Shown: positions 8,062-16,787 of the stretch, one piece after another
How the letters are laid out: each line of letters begins with the position of its first letter
How positions within the stretch are numbered: position 1 is the first letter of the stretch
DNA from: Haloglomus irregulare
Lineage (GTDB): Archaea; Halobacteriota; Halobacteria; Halobacteriales; Haloarculaceae
Assembly (NCBI RefSeq): GCF_007421925.1
Contig: NZ_QMDX01000013.1
Span: 1-64,000 of the forward strand
Reading direction: 5' to 3'
Length of the DNA stretch: 64,000 bases
Notes under the pieces: generated by a model
Told to the model about the DNA's origin: nothing
The model's input: the letters and a program-made list of their open reading frames with translations, nothing else
Databases searched by the model: none
Made by a program: the position numbers and the translations under genes

Positions 8062-8136
8062 GGCCGCGGCTGCGTGCGGTCGGGGCTTAGCTCTAGGGCC
8101 GCGCTGGAACGGCCACTGAAACGGGGCGGGGAGGGG

Positions 8137-8295
8137 TCAGAACGCGTCGGGGGCGAGGAGCTGCCCGGCCACCAGGTCACCGCCGGAGAACAGGATGGCG
8201 GCAGCACCGAGGCCGAACACCAGCAGCAGGAAGACGATGATCCAGGTCATGGGGATTTCGGTGTTCTCCGGGGTTCCGGGGTCGGAGGCGGACAT
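8137..8295 (-). CDS. small single-span membrane protein (52 aa)
   Basis: A short frame from the ATG at 8295 to the TGA at 8137-8139. The first 16 residues are polar (MSASDPGTPENTEIPMT), followed by one hydrophobic helix (WIIVFLLLVFGLGAAAILF, about 18-36) and a short tail ending LLAPDAF. Third-position GC is high and the amino-acid pattern is protein-like, so it is probably real. The layout resembles small haloarchaeal subunits of membrane complexes, but no function is recognised. It sits alone between the amidase gene and the PUA gene. Confidence 0.7.
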   Translation of the reverse strand: MSASDPGTPENTEIPMTWIIVFLLLVFGLGAAAILFSGGDLVAGQLLAPDAF

Positions 8296-8359
8296 ACCGC
8301 CGCGTGGGGCTGGCGCCGGTAAAGGGGTTCCGAGTTCGGGCGCCAGCGCGGCGCGCGGG

Positions 8360-8965
8360 TCAGGACTCCGTACCGTCCCGTATCTTTACCGCCATCCCGG
8401 TCTCGAAATCGGTCATCCCCGACGCCGGGAGTTCCGCGCGGCCGACGGCCAACAGCCGCTCCGCGGTACCGGCGCCAGTCTCGGCGGGGGCGTCGTCGCC
8501 CCCGAGCGCGACCCCCTCACCGACCGTCGCGCCGCCATGGACGACCAGCACCTCGTCGCCCGGGCGGATGTCCGGGTCGACACCGACGACGAACTTGGCG
8601 AACGCGTTGCGCTCCTCGGCAACGAACGGAACGGACTCGGCGTTGACGGCGACGCGGTTGGCCGGCGCCGCGAGCGCCTGGAGCCGGCGGCCGCCGGCCA
8701 CGCCGAGGGTGAACCGGCCGTCCGTTCCGAAGGAGACCAGCCGGGCGCCGTCGGCGTCGGCGACCTGCCGCGGCCGCCCCGAACTCGTCCGCTGGACCCC
8801 CTCGGCTCCCGTGAACAGCCCCTCCGCCCCGTCACCGAACTGGTAGGCGGCGATGGCCCGCAGCCGCGCCAGCTCCCCGTCGGTGATGGGCGAGTCGACG
8901 CCGACACGGTCGTCGGGGTGGACCGCCGGCCCCGCTCCGTCGTCGGCCTCGGCGTCCTCGGTCAT
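8360..8965 (-). CDS. PUA-domain RNA-binding protein
   Basis: 201 residues from the ATG at 8965. The N-terminal half has the helical segment LRAIAAYQFGDGAEGLF seen in archaeal proteins related to archaeosine tRNA-guanine transglycosylase. The C-terminal 80 residues form a PUA domain (FAKFVVGVDPDIRPGDEVLV, then LLAVGRAELPASGM). It lacks the TIM-barrel transglycosylase catalytic part, so it is an RNA-binding partner or modification accessory factor rather than the enzyme. The archaeosine gene RaSEA is elsewhere in this window (58595), so no operon link is seen. Confidence 0.85.
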   Translation of the reverse strand: MTEDAEADDGAGPAVHPDDRVGVDSPITDGELARLRAIAAYQFGDGAEGLFTGAEGVQRTSSGRPRQVADADGARLVSFGTDGRFTLGVAGGRRLQALAAPANRVAVNAESVPFVAEERNAFAKFVVGVDPDIRPGDEVLVVHGGATVGEGVALGGDDAPAETGAGTAERLLAVGRAELPASGMTDFETGMAVKIRDGTES

Positions 8966-9034
8966 ATCTCGACGGGCGGGACCGCCGGGCAAACGCCTTT
9001 CGACCCGGCCCGCCGGGTCGTCGCGGAAAGCGGG

Positions 9035-9041
9035 ACTTAAG
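9035..9041 (+). promoter_or_regulatory. TATA-like box of the 60-aa membrane protein gene
   Basis: ACTTAAG centred 28 bases before the ATG at 9066, the distance expected for a leaderless archaeal transcript. Confidence 0.5.
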
Positions 9042-9065
9042 CTCTCGACGCTCCTCAGGTCGCCT

Positions 9066-9248
9066 ATGGCTTCGGACTGGCGGAAGGTCGGGCTCGGGCT
9101 CCTCCTCTTGGTGGTCAGCAGCGTCGTCGTGGTCGGTTACGGCCTCCGGAACGGGCCCATCCCGCCGGCCGTCGCCGTCGGCGGCGCGGTCGGCGTCGTC
9201 GCGGGCACGCTGTTGCTGGGACTGTCCGAGGAGGACGCGAGCGTCTAG
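9066..9248 (+). CDS. small two-span membrane protein (60 aa)
   Basis: The ATG at 9066 gives MASDWRKVGLGLLLL. Two hydrophobic segments (about 8-25 and 33-52) are joined by a short GLRNGPIPP loop, and the end is acidic (SEEDASV). The TATA-like box 28 bases upstream supports this start. Small proteins with this layout (DWRKVGLG...) are common next to core genes in haloarchaea; no function is recognised. Confidence 0.8.
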   Translation: MASDWRKVGLGLLLLVVSSVVVVGYGLRNGPIPPAVAVGGAVGVVAGTLLLGLSEEDASV

Positions 9249-9683
9249 CGTCGCCGTGCTGTGTCCGTCGAAGCGACTGCGGGAGTTGGCTGGCAGAATC
9301 CCGACCTACCCTGCAAGTACCTGAAGCCAGTACAGGAGACTGCACCCGATGAATTGAATCAACTCGAAAAACTATGTCATGGAACCGGATATTTCTGCAT
9401 GGCATAGGTGGCTAATCGAGTTGTGCGACATGTTATTTGCCAATAGTGTTTATTTCTGGTTCGACTTCGACATCTATCATCTGGCGACAGCAATCTATTC
9501 CCGTTCTGTGGCAGGTATTCCTGGACCAAGCATCGAGAAAGGGTATTACCGTTCACAAGCTTCAGATGGCTTGTCGACCCCGATACGTGCTCTGTCGGCC
9601 ACTGGACACCCTGTTGTCGAGCGCACGACAGAGTAAACCGCCCCTGGGATATATGCCAGAGTACTTACCTAAATGACATAGGA
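9249..9683. other. AT-richer gap with a weak ORF
   Basis: No confident gene. An 85-residue plus-strand frame at 9379-9636 (starting MEPDISAWHRW) contains aromatic-rich stretches but resembles no family I know and has unbiased codons. An 8-base inverted repeat (CTCTGTCG at 9590-9597, CGACAGAG at 9626-9633) lies near its end. The composition change from the neighbouring core genes suggests inserted or decayed DNA. Confidence 0.4.
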
Positions 9684-10268
9684 ATGAGAGAGATACCAGA
9701 ACGATTTCGCGACCGCGACCTAGACGAGACGAAGATCGATATTCTTCGCTTTCTCGTGGAACGAGACGAGCCGGATACCGAGCAACCGAGGATAGAGCGT
9801 GAGATAAGCGATTCAGACTCATTTGCCGATGTTTCTCAGAGGACTATCGAGCGGCGGTCGAAAGATCTCCATTCTCAAGGGATTCTCCGGCATCGTGAGG
9901 TAACCGAGCACCACGTCCAGATGTATGGGCTTGCGCACCCCGAATCTAGCTGGGGTGTGCCTGGTGATCTGGAAGTTGAAGAGATGAGGGCGGCTCGGGA
10001 GGCAGTTGAGCGTGTGGCTGATCATATCATGCTCTCATTGCTGACTTTGTCACTGTTCTCGCTCGTAATCGTCGCGGAGGTGGTCGCTGGCGCAACGCCG
10101 GCTTGGTTTCAGTTCCAGGCCAATGATACGCTGGTCCTGGGACTGATGATCCTCGCTGCTGTCGGGGGGTTCTACTTCTCTTCATCCGCTATAGAAGACC
10201 TCGTGGAGCGTACCCCGGCTGACATCGTCCGTGTATTCACGACTGGATTGCGGCGACGAATCGCCTGA
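9684..10268 (+). CDS. winged-helix protein with C-terminal membrane spans
   Basis: 194 residues. Residues 15-70 read as a winged-helix DNA-binding domain (ILRFLVERDEPDTEQPRIER, then VSQRTIERRSKDLHSQGIL with the recognition helix). Two transmembrane helices follow at about 115-137 (ADHIMLSLLTLSLFSLVIVAE) and 150-168 (LVLGLMILAAVGGFYF). A short basic tail ends the protein. This is a membrane-tethered regulator layout found in haloarchaeal accessory regions. Base composition is AT-richer than the flanking genes. Its partners and signal are unknown. Confidence 0.75.
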   Translation: MREIPERFRDRDLDETKIDILRFLVERDEPDTEQPRIEREISDSDSFADVSQRTIERRSKDLHSQGILRHREVTEHHVQMYGLAHPESSWGVPGDLEVEEMRAAREAVERVADHIMLSLLTLSLFSLVIVAEVVAGATPAWFQFQANDTLVLGLMILAAVGGFYFSSSAIEDLVERTPADIVRVFTTGLRRRIA

Positions 10269-10299
10269 CTTCTGTACGGACAATTGTGGTACCGTCTGT

Positions 10300-10457
10300 G
10301 CCCTGCGTCCGCGCGAGCGGAGCGAGCGCGGTTCACCGGCCGGAGCGCCCGCAGGGCGCGGAGGCCGGCCTTTCTTCTGAACGTTTTTTGCGCCGAGTGG
10401 CTCTCCGCAGCGCCGGCTTCGCCGGCGCGAGGAAGCCCGAGGCGTCAAAAAGCTCGT
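10300..10457 (-). repeat. composite 3' element behind the NYN gene
   Basis: Moving away from the NYN stop codon there is a perfect hairpin GCGCCGGC-TTC-GCCGGCGC (10410-10428), then the conserved motif (plus strand TTCTGAACGTTTTTTGC, 10375-10391), then a 32-base GC-rich unit (10335-10366) found again without mismatch behind EF-2 at 42855-42886. A T-run follows the stop codon on the coding strand and could end transcription. Confidence 0.7.
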
Positions 10458-10955
10458 TTATAACAGGAACTGCTCCCGGTCCTCGCTCATATCGACGAAG
10501 GAGTCGGCGGCGTCGATGAGTTCGTCGGCGGTGGACTCGCCGAAGCTCATCACCTCGACGCGAGTGCCCTGGTGGCGGACGTGCGAGCAGAGCCGCGAGA
10601 AGTCACCGTCGCCGGAGGCGAGGACGATGGCGTCGACGTGCTCGGCGAGCGTGATGGCATCGAGCACGATGCCGACGTCCCAGTCGGCCTTCTTGGTGCC
10701 GTCGCCGAAGGTCTTGATCTCCTTGATCTTCGTCTCGAAGCCGATGTCCCGGAGCGCGTCGAAGAAGTCCTCCTCGGCGGGCGAGTCCGCGCGGATGACG
10801 TATGCGATGGCGCGCACGAGCTCCCGGTCGAGGGTGGCGCCGTCGAGCAACGCGGTGTAGTCGATGTTCCGCGAGTAGAGGCTATGGGCCGTGTGGTAGA
10901 GGTTCTGGGAGTCCGCGAGCACGGCCACCCGCTGACTGTCGTGGATGGGGGGCAT
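10458..10955 (-). CDS. NYN-domain (LabA/DUF88-like) protein
   Basis: 165 residues of a PIN-like NYN fold: the first acidic motif is VAVLADSQNLYHT (Asp15), a middle helix has DWDVGIVLDAI, and the later acidic motif is LASGDGDFSRLC. The family members are putative RNases or RNA-binding proteins that hold a metal with these aspartates. The N-terminal ADSQNLY is the signature of LabA-like members. It is a single gene, divergent from the flavoprotein gene, and its 3' end carries one of the composite repeat elements. Confidence 0.9.
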   Translation of the reverse strand: MPPIHDSQRVAVLADSQNLYHTAHSLYSRNIDYTALLDGATLDRELVRAIAYVIRADSPAEEDFFDALRDIGFETKIKEIKTFGDGTKKADWDVGIVLDAITLAEHVDAIVLASGDGDFSRLCSHVRHQGTRVEVMSFGESTADELIDAADSFVDMSEDREQFLL

Positions 10956-11106
10956 ACCGGGGGATGGTCGGGCCGTCGTGGAAAGCGTGTCGGGTCGGGA
11001 CCCCCGGCGCGAGCGGGCCGCAACGGGAAGTTTTCTACCCGTCGATTCGGAATACTGGATCCAGAGGGCCTCAGAGCCGCCATCAGCCCGCGCACGCGCG
11101 CGACGG

Positions 11107-11113
11107 ACTTAAC
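11107..11113 (+). promoter_or_regulatory. TATA-like box of the SdhA-like gene
   Basis: ACTTAAC centred 28 bases before the ATG at 11138, fitting a leaderless transcript. Confidence 0.5.
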
Positions 11114-11137
11114 TGGGGCGCCCCCGTCTAGTTATCC

Positions 11138-12949
11138 ATGTCGCAACGGAACGAGATTGCAGCGGCCGACGATGCCGTGTCCGCCGAGTACGAGACCGTC
11201 GACCGGCGCGTGCTGGTCGTCGGGGCGGGCGCTGCCGGTGCTCGCGCGGCCATCGAACTGGTCGAACAGGGGGTCCCACCGGAGGACGTCCTCGTCATCG
11301 GGAAGCGCGGCCACGGGGACGCCCACACAACGTGGGCGCGCGGCGGTATCAACGGCGCGCTCGGAACCCACGACCCGGAGGACGACTGGACGGTCCACGC
11401 GGCGGACACACTGAACGAGGGCCACCACATCAACGACCCCGACGCGGTCGAGGCCGTGACCGAGCGGATGCCCCGGCTGCTACGCGAACTCGACGACTGG
11501 GGGATGGCGTACAGTCGGACCGAGGACGGCGGGATCGACCAGCGCTACTTCGGCGCGCAGTCGTTCCGCCGGACCGCGTTCGCGGGGGACCACACCGGCG
11601 AGTCCCTGCTGCGGACACTGGTCGCGAAGGCACAGTCGCTTGACATCCCGTACCGCGAGAACGTGCTGGTGTCGCGGCTCGTTACCGACGGCGACGGGCC
11701 CGACGGCCGCGTGCTCGGGGCGGCCGGGACGGACCTCGACACCGGCGAGTTCGTCGTCTTCGACACGGACGTGGTCGTGCTGGCCGCGGGCGGGTACACC
11801 AGCCTCTACAAGCGTCACTCCTCGCGTGACGACGAGAACACCGGCGACGGCCCGGCGCTGGCCTACCAGGCTGGCGCCGAACTGATGGACATGGAGTTCG
11901 TCCAGTTCCACCCCACCGGGATGGTCGGCGACCGCTACGGCGAGGACTGGGACGGCCGGCTGGTCACGGAGGCCGTCCGCGGCGAGGGCGGTCGGCTGTT
12001 CAACTCGGAGGGCGAACGGTTCATGGAGGAGTACTCCCCGGATCAGATGGAGCTCGACGCCCGGGACGTGGTCGCCCGCGCCATCGCCAGCGAAATCGAG
12101 GCCGGCCGCGGTACCGAGAACGGCGGCGTCTACCTCGACATCTCCCACCGTGACCGGTCGTTCATCGAGGAGCGGCTCCCACGGATGTACGAGCGGTTCG
12201 ACGAGCTCGGCGTGGACATGGCCGAGGAGCCGGTCGAGGTGGCCCCGACCGCCCACTACGGGATGGGCGGGGTCGCCGTCGACGACGCGGGCGAGACGCG
12301 GGTGAGTGGCCTCTACGCCATCGGCGAGACGATGGCCGGCGTCCACGGCGCCAACCGGCTCGGCGGCAACTCGCTGGCCGAGACCATCGCCTTCGGCGAG
12401 GTGGCCGGCGAGGCCATCGCCGAGCGGCTGGCGACGGCTCCGGACGGCCGCGACAGCGACGACCTCCACCAGCACGCCCGCGTCCATCTCACCGACCTGG
12501 CGAGGCTGGCCGAGAGCGACGGGGCCCACGACCCCGTCGCCCTGCTGGACGAGGTGCGCGAGCTGCTGTGGGACGCCTCCGGGATCCGGCGTGAGGCGGA
12601 CGGTATCGAGGCGGGGCTGGACCGGCTCCGGCAGGTTCGCGAGCGCGCGAGCGACCTCGCGGTCGGCGACCGGACGAGCCGCTCGTACGAGTTCGCCATC
12701 GACCTCGGGTTCGCGCTGACGGTCGCCGAGTCGGTCCTTCGGGGCGCCCGGGAGCGGACCGAATCCCGCGGGGCACACTACCGGACCGACCACACCGAGC
12801 GCGACCCCGAGTGGCGCCGGAACGTCCGCTACGAGCGCGACAGCGTCGGCGGGATGCACCTGTCCACCACGCCGGTCGACGAACCGAGCGAGGCAGTCCA
12901 GGCGGCCCTGGACGCCGGCCACGAGCTCGACTACCACCAGCTGGAGTAG
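11138..12949 (+). CDS. orphan flavoprotein of the succinate dehydrogenase/fumarate reductase family
   Basis: 603 residues. It has a Rossmann FAD motif VVGAGAAGARAA (about 28-39) and His63 in DAHTTWARGG, at the place where SdhA/FrdA bind FAD covalently. The substrate-binding motifs include QFHPTG, TEAVRGEGGRLFN, HYGMGGV and GANRLGGNSL, with a C-terminal helical domain ending AGHELDYHQLE. It therefore looks like a dicarboxylate-handling SdhA paralogue rather than L-aspartate oxidase, which lacks that histidine. No sdhB, sdhC or sdhD gene lies nearby, so the electron partner is unknown. Confidence 0.85.
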   Translation: MSQRNEIAAADDAVSAEYETVDRRVLVVGAGAAGARAAIELVEQGVPPEDVLVIGKRGHGDAHTTWARGGINGALGTHDPEDDWTVHAADTLNEGHHINDPDAVEAVTERMPRLLRELDDWGMAYSRTEDGGIDQRYFGAQSFRRTAFAGDHTGESLLRTLVAKAQSLDIPYRENVLVSRLVTDGDGPDGRVLGAAGTDLDTGEFVVFDTDVVVLAAGGYTSLYKRHSSRDDENTGDGPALAYQAGAELMDMEFVQFHPTGMVGDRYGEDWDGRLVTEAVRGEGGRLFNSEGERFMEEYSPDQMELDARDVVARAIASEIEAGRGTENGGVYLDISHRDRSFIEERLPRMYERFDELGVDMAEEPVEVAPTAHYGMGGVAVDDAGETRVSGLYAIGETMAGVHGANRLGGNSLAETIAFGEVAGEAIAERLATAPDGRDSDDLHQHARVHLTDLARLAESDGAHDPVALLDEVRELLWDASGIRREADGIEAGLDRLRQVRERASDLAVGDRTSRSYEFAIDLGFALTVAESVLRGARERTESRGAHYRTDHTERDPEWRRNVRYERDSVGGMHLSTTPVDEPSEAVQAALDAGHELDYHQLE

Positions 12950-12988
12950 CCGCCGGCGTTTTCGGTGTGGCCGTGCGACAGTCGGGTG

Positions 12989-14146
12989 ATGACGCCACTC
13001 GAACTCGCGCTTCGTCTCGTCGCCGGGGTGTTGCTCATCCTGGCCAACGGCTTCTTCGTGGCCATCGAGTTCGCGCTCACCCGCGCCCGGCAGTTCACCG
13101 AGTCGGAGTTCGTCGGCGACCGGCCGGCCCTCCAGCGGGCCTGGGACATGACCGACGACCTGGAGCTCTACCTGACGACCTGTCAGGTCGGCATCACCGC
13201 CTCCAGCATCGCGGTCGGTATCGTCGCGGAGCCGGCGCTGGCGGCGCTGTTCGAGCCGCTGTTCGGTGGGACGTTCCTCGCCACCGTCGGCGCCGGGGCG
13301 TTGCTCGCCTACTTCATCATCAACCTGATCCATCTGACCCACGGGGAGCAGACCCCGACCTACCTCGGTGTCGAGCGGTCCCGATTCGTCTGTCGCTACG
13401 GCGCGACGCCGCTGTACTACTTCTACCTGCTCATCTCGCCGCTCATCACGCTCGGCGACTACGTCGCGAAGGGGACGCTGAAGCTGTTCGGCGTCGAGAT
13501 GACGGGCGCCTGGCTGGAGACCGAGGAGGACGTCATCGAGTCCCGGGCGGACCTGCGCAACCGGCTCGGCAGCGTGCTCGAGGAGGGGGACCTGTCGGAC
13601 GAGCGCCGCGAGGAGGTCCTGAACGCGCTCCGGATCGGCGAGCGGCCGGTCCGCGAGGTGATGGTGCCGCCGGAGGAGATCGTCGCGCTGTCGACCGCCA
13701 TCTCCCCGGAGGAGAACTTCGAGCGGATGGCCGAACGGCCCCACACCCGCTACCCCCTGGTCGGCGAGGACCTGACCGACTACCGGGGGGTCGTCTACTT
13801 CCCGGCGCTGGCCCGCCGGCGCGAGGCCCTCGCCGACGGGACCGTCGATTTCGAGGCGCTTGCGGCCCCGCCGGTGACGCTCTCGCCGGACATGGACGTG
13901 AGCGACGCCATCGACCAGTTCCAGGTCGAGGGACAGGAGCTCGCCCTGGTCGTCGAGGACAGCGGGGCGTCGGAGACGCCCCGAGCGAGCGGGGAACCCG
14001 CGAGCGGCGAGGTCGTCGGGATGGTGACCGTGACGGACCTGCTCGAGTCGGTCACCGGCGAGATCGAGGACCCCCTCGATCAGGAGATCGACGCCGAGGA
14101 CACGGCGGGGACGGGCGCGGTGGACGGGCGGCCGGGGGGGACCTGA
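12989..14146 (+). CDS. CNNM/CorC-family membrane protein with CBS domains
   Basis: 385 residues from the ATG at 12989. The N-terminal DUF21/CNNM domain (residues 1-170) has several hydrophobic helices (LVAGVLLILANGFFVAIEFA first) and the TTCQVGITASSI and HGEQTPTYL blocks typical of the family. Two CBS domains follow (about 210-330; RPVREVMVPPEEIVAL opens the first). The second contains an unusual polar insertion around SGASETPRASGEPASGEV. Members are linked to magnesium or cobalt efflux. The usual C-terminal transporter-associated domain appears to be absent. Start codon is 40 bases after the flavoprotein stop, so co-transcription is possible. Confidence 0.88.
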   Translation: MTPLELALRLVAGVLLILANGFFVAIEFALTRARQFTESEFVGDRPALQRAWDMTDDLELYLTTCQVGITASSIAVGIVAEPALAALFEPLFGGTFLATVGAGALLAYFIINLIHLTHGEQTPTYLGVERSRFVCRYGATPLYYFYLLISPLITLGDYVAKGTLKLFGVEMTGAWLETEEDVIESRADLRNRLGSVLEEGDLSDERREEVLNALRIGERPVREVMVPPEEIVALSTAISPEENFERMAERPHTRYPLVGEDLTDYRGVVYFPALARRREALADGTVDFEALAAPPVTLSPDMDVSDAIDQFQVEGQELALVVEDSGASETPRASGEPASGEVVGMVTVTDLLESVTGEIEDPLDQEIDAEDTAGTGAVDGRPGGT

Positions 14147-14169
14147 GCGGTCCCCGACGGCGGCCGAAC

Positions 14170-15927
14170 CTACATCGACTCCGGCGCCGCGACCCCCAGC
14201 ACGCCGAGCGCGTTGGCGACCGTGTGGCGCGAGGCAGCAACGAGCGCGAGCCGGGCCTCGCGGGTCCCGTCGTCGTCCGCGGTGAGGACGGGACACTCCC
14301 GGTAGAAGGCGTTGAACGTCTCCGCGAACTCGCGGGTGTAGGTCGCGACGCGGTGGGGTTCGAGGTCGACGGCCGCCGCCTCGATGACGCCCTCCAGTCG
14401 GGCGATGGTGTGGAGCAGGGCCCGCTCCTCGGGTGTGTCGAGGACGCCCGCGTCGACGTCGCCGACCTCGGTGGCCTCGACGTCGAGCCCGGCCTCCCCG
14501 AGGATGCCACAGCAGCGCGCGTGGACGTACTGGACGTACGGCGCGGACTGGGCCTCGAAGTCCAGCGCCCGGTCCCACTCGAAGGTGATGCCCTTTGTCG
14601 GCTGCTTGCTGACGATGTCGTAGCGGACGGCACCGATGCCGACCTGCCGGGCGATGCGCTCGACGTCGTCCTCGGTGAGGTCGTCGCCGCGGAGCCGGTC
14701 CGCCATGCGGTCCTCGACCTCCTCGCGGGCCCGGGCGATGGACTCGTCGAGCAGGTCGTCCAGGTCGACGCCGGTCCCCTCGCGGGTGCTCATCCCCCCC
14801 TCCGGCAGGTCGACGTAGGAGTAGATGACCGTCTCCAGCCGGTCGACGTCGTTGCCCAGCAGGTCCAGCGCGCTCCGGAGCTGCCCGGCCTGGAGCTTGT
14901 GATCCTCGCCGAGCACCGTCACGGCGCGGTCGTAGTTGTCGAACTTCCACTCGTGATGGGCCAGGTCGCGGGTCGTGTACAGCGAGGTCCCGTCCGAGCG
15001 GAGGAAGACGAGGGTCTTCTCGAAGTCGGGGAGGTCGAGCTGCCAGGCGTCCTCCTCGTACACCGCGGGGTCCAGCTCCTGCAGGCGCGCGACCACGTCG
15101 TCCGTGGAGCCGTCACGCATGAACCGCGTCTCCTTGACGAACTCGTCGAACTCGGCGGGCAGGCGGGCGAGACACCGCTTCATCCCCCCGAGCACGGAGT
15201 CGACGACCTCGCCGACGCGGTCGTAGGTCGCCTCGTCGCCCGCTTCGAGCCCCCGCAGGATGGCGTCGATCTCGGCCTCGGCCGCCTCGACGGCGTCGGG
15301 GTCGGCGTTCTCGAGGAACTCGTTGCCCCGCCGGTAGTAGCGGACCATCCGGTACTCCGCACGAGGCCGCTCGGGCTCGGGGAGGTCGGCCTCGTCGAAC
15401 CGCTCGTACGCCCAGGTGAAGACGGCCATCTGCCGGCCGGCGTCGTTGACGTAGTAGTGCCGGTCGACGTCGTAGCCGGCCGCGTCGAGCAGGTTCGCGA
15501 CGGCGTCGCCGATGATGGGGTTGCGCGCCCGTCCGACGTGGACCGGCCCGGTCGGGTTGGCGGAGGTGTGCTCGACGACGACGGAGGTGTCCCGGTCGGG
15601 GAGGTGCCCCCAGTCGGGGTCGGTCGCGCCGCGGAGCGTGTCGGCGAGGTACGCGTCGTCGGTGAAGAAGTTGAGATACGGCCCCTGCGCGCGGACGGCG
15701 CCGACGTACCCGTAGTCGGCGGGGTCCAGTTCGGCGGCGAGTTCGGCGGCCACCTGCGGCGGGGGGGCGCCGGCCTCGCCGGCCAGCCTGAAGGCGACGC
15801 TGGAGGCGAGCGTCGCGTCCACGCCCTCGGGCGGGTCCTCTACGCCGAGGTCGTCGGTCGGGTAGCCCGCGGCCTCGAGCGCGTCCGCGACGGCCTCGCG
15901 GACGGACTCGCGGAATGACAGGTACAT
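14170..15927 (-). CDS. argS: arginyl-tRNA synthetase
   Basis: 585 residues, class I synthetase. It has the N-terminal Add-1 domain (1-110), the HIGH-type motif HVGR at 130-133 within [13 protein letters not shown], and the KMSKS-type motif reduced to GGMSTREG before the helical anticodon-binding domain. It ends [10 protein letters not shown]. It charges tRNA-Arg with arginine. The start is the ATG at 15927, supported by a TATA-like box 27 bases upstream; longer frames extend upstream without merit. Convergent with the CorC-like gene, 23 bases away. Confidence 0.97.
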   Translation of the reverse strand: MYLSFRESVREAVADALEAAGYPTDDLGVEDPPEGVDATLASSVAFRLAGEAGAPPPQVAAELAAELDPADYGYVGAVRAQGPYLNFFTDDAYLADTLRGATDPDWGHLPDRDTSVVVEHTSANPTGPVHVGRARNPIIGDAVANLLDAAGYDVDRHYYVNDAGRQMAVFTWAYERFDEADLPEPERPRAEYRMVRYYRRGNEFLENADPDAVEAAEAEIDAILRGLEAGDEATYDRVGEVVDSVLGGMKRCLARLPAEFDEFVKETRFMRDGSTDDVVARLQELDPAVYEEDAWQLDLPDFEKTLVFLRSDGTSLYTTRDLAHHEWKFDNYDRAVTVLGEDHKLQAGQLRSALDLLGNDVDRLETVIYSYVDLPEGGMSTREGTGVDLDDLLDESIARAREEVEDRMADRLRGDDLTEDDVERIARQVGIGAVRYDIVSKQPTKGITFEWDRALDFEAQSAPYVQYVHARCCGILGEAGLDVEATEVGDVDAGVLDTPEERALLHTIARLEGVIEAAAVDLEPHRVATYTREFAETFNAFYRECPVLTADDDGTREARLALVAASRHTVANALGVLGVAAPESM

Positions 15928-15950
15928 GGGCGTACGGTACCCGGCGGCGG

Positions 15951-15957
15951 GTAAATG
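15951..15957 (-). promoter_or_regulatory. TATA-like box of argS
   Basis: CATTTAC on the minus strand, centred 27 bases before the argS start at 15927; fits a leaderless transcript. Confidence 0.5.
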
Positions 15958-16120
15958 GGTTTCCGAAGCGTCCGGCCCGTCGACCATCGTCACGGCCGCA
16001 GCCAGCACCCGTCACAGAGTTCCTGTACTGTCTAATCGGTAGACGATAGGATCTGTTTACAGGTAACCAGTTCCGCGTTTTGACAGTGAACAGCGGATGT
16101 TCGGACCGAACCGCGCCGAC

Positions 16121-16621
16121 CTATCGGATGTTCTCAGCGGCGCCCGTCTCGATGGCGTCCAGGCCGTCCTCGATGGCCGCGTGGTCGCCGTCGACGTAGC
16201 AGGGGTAGAGGCCCGTCAGGTTGCCGTCGCGTTCGAGCGAGAGACAGGCCACCGGGAAGCTGATGGTGCGCGTTCCGTCGGGGTTCGTCCGGCACTCGAA
16301 GAAGGGGTCCAGTCGGACGCCGTTCACGCCGGCGACAGCCCGGTAGCGGTCGAACGCCGCGACCGCCGCGCGCTGCCGGTCGGTCGTCGGGTCGGACACC
16401 CGCCTGGGCCACTCCCTGACCGTCGTCTCCACGCCGGCCTCGCCGAACGCCTCGACGCGAGCCGTGATGCGGTCCTGCCGTTCGGCCGCCACGTCCGGCG
16501 CCGACCCGCGGAGCCACAGCGTCACCGACACCTCGTCGGGAAGCGCCGGCGACACGTCTCCCACCGGCCCGTCGTCGGACGGCGGCGCCATGCGGTCGGC
16601 GTTCGTGCCGTTCGCTGCCAT
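16121..16621 (-). CDS. conserved haloarchaeal protein of unknown function (166 aa)
   Basis: The start is the ATG at 16621, with a TATA-like box 28 bases upstream. It is a globular acidic protein with a beta-rich first half (VSVTLWLRG) and a conserved-looking block VNGVRLDPFFECRT followed by ISFPVACLSLERDG. Proteins with this PFFE-R-T pattern are widespread in haloarchaea as uncharacterised proteins. No signal peptide, membrane span or catalytic motif is evident. It lies between argS and a divergent cupin gene. Confidence 0.8.
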   Translation of the reverse strand: MAANGTNADRMAPPSDDGPVGDVSPALPDEVSVTLWLRGSAPDVAAERQDRITARVEAFGEAGVETTVREWPRRVSDPTTDRQRAAVAAFDRYRAVAGVNGVRLDPFFECRTNPDGTRTISFPVACLSLERDGNLTGLYPCYVDGDHAAIEDGLDAIETGAAENIR

Positions 16622-16644
16622 GCGTTCTCCAAGAACGCGCACCC

Positions 16645-16653
16645 ACTAATAAC
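16645..16653 (-). promoter_or_regulatory. TATA-like box of the 166-aa gene
   Basis: GTTATTAGT on the minus strand, centred 28 bases before the ATG at 16621. Confidence 0.5.
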
Positions 16654-16757
16654 CCGATACAGAACACAAGTATTGCGCTATACCGCTATTTCCCTTCGTA
16701 TATCGTTTTCCGTGTCGCCGAGTACGACGTACGGCCACCGAGGTGTACGTACCCATC

Positions 16758-16764
16758 CATATAC
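16758..16764 (+). promoter_or_regulatory. TATA-like box of the cupin gene
   Basis: CATATAC centred 27 bases before the ATG at 16788. Confidence 0.5.
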
Positions 16765-16787
16765 CGTCGGCGGCCGACGGGTCGACC

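Noticed and set aside
9590-9633. 8-base inverted repeat as an IS end
   Set aside because: No transposase and arms too short; could be chance.
11480-14950. Very long minus-strand ORF (over 1100 codons)
   Set aside because: It is antisense to the flavoprotein and CorC-like genes and part of argS; arginine/glycine/alanine-rich shadow typical of GC-rich DNA.
12811-15918. Long plus-strand ORF of about 1035 codons
   Set aside because: Shadow frame over three real genes; no family resemblance and low-complexity composition.
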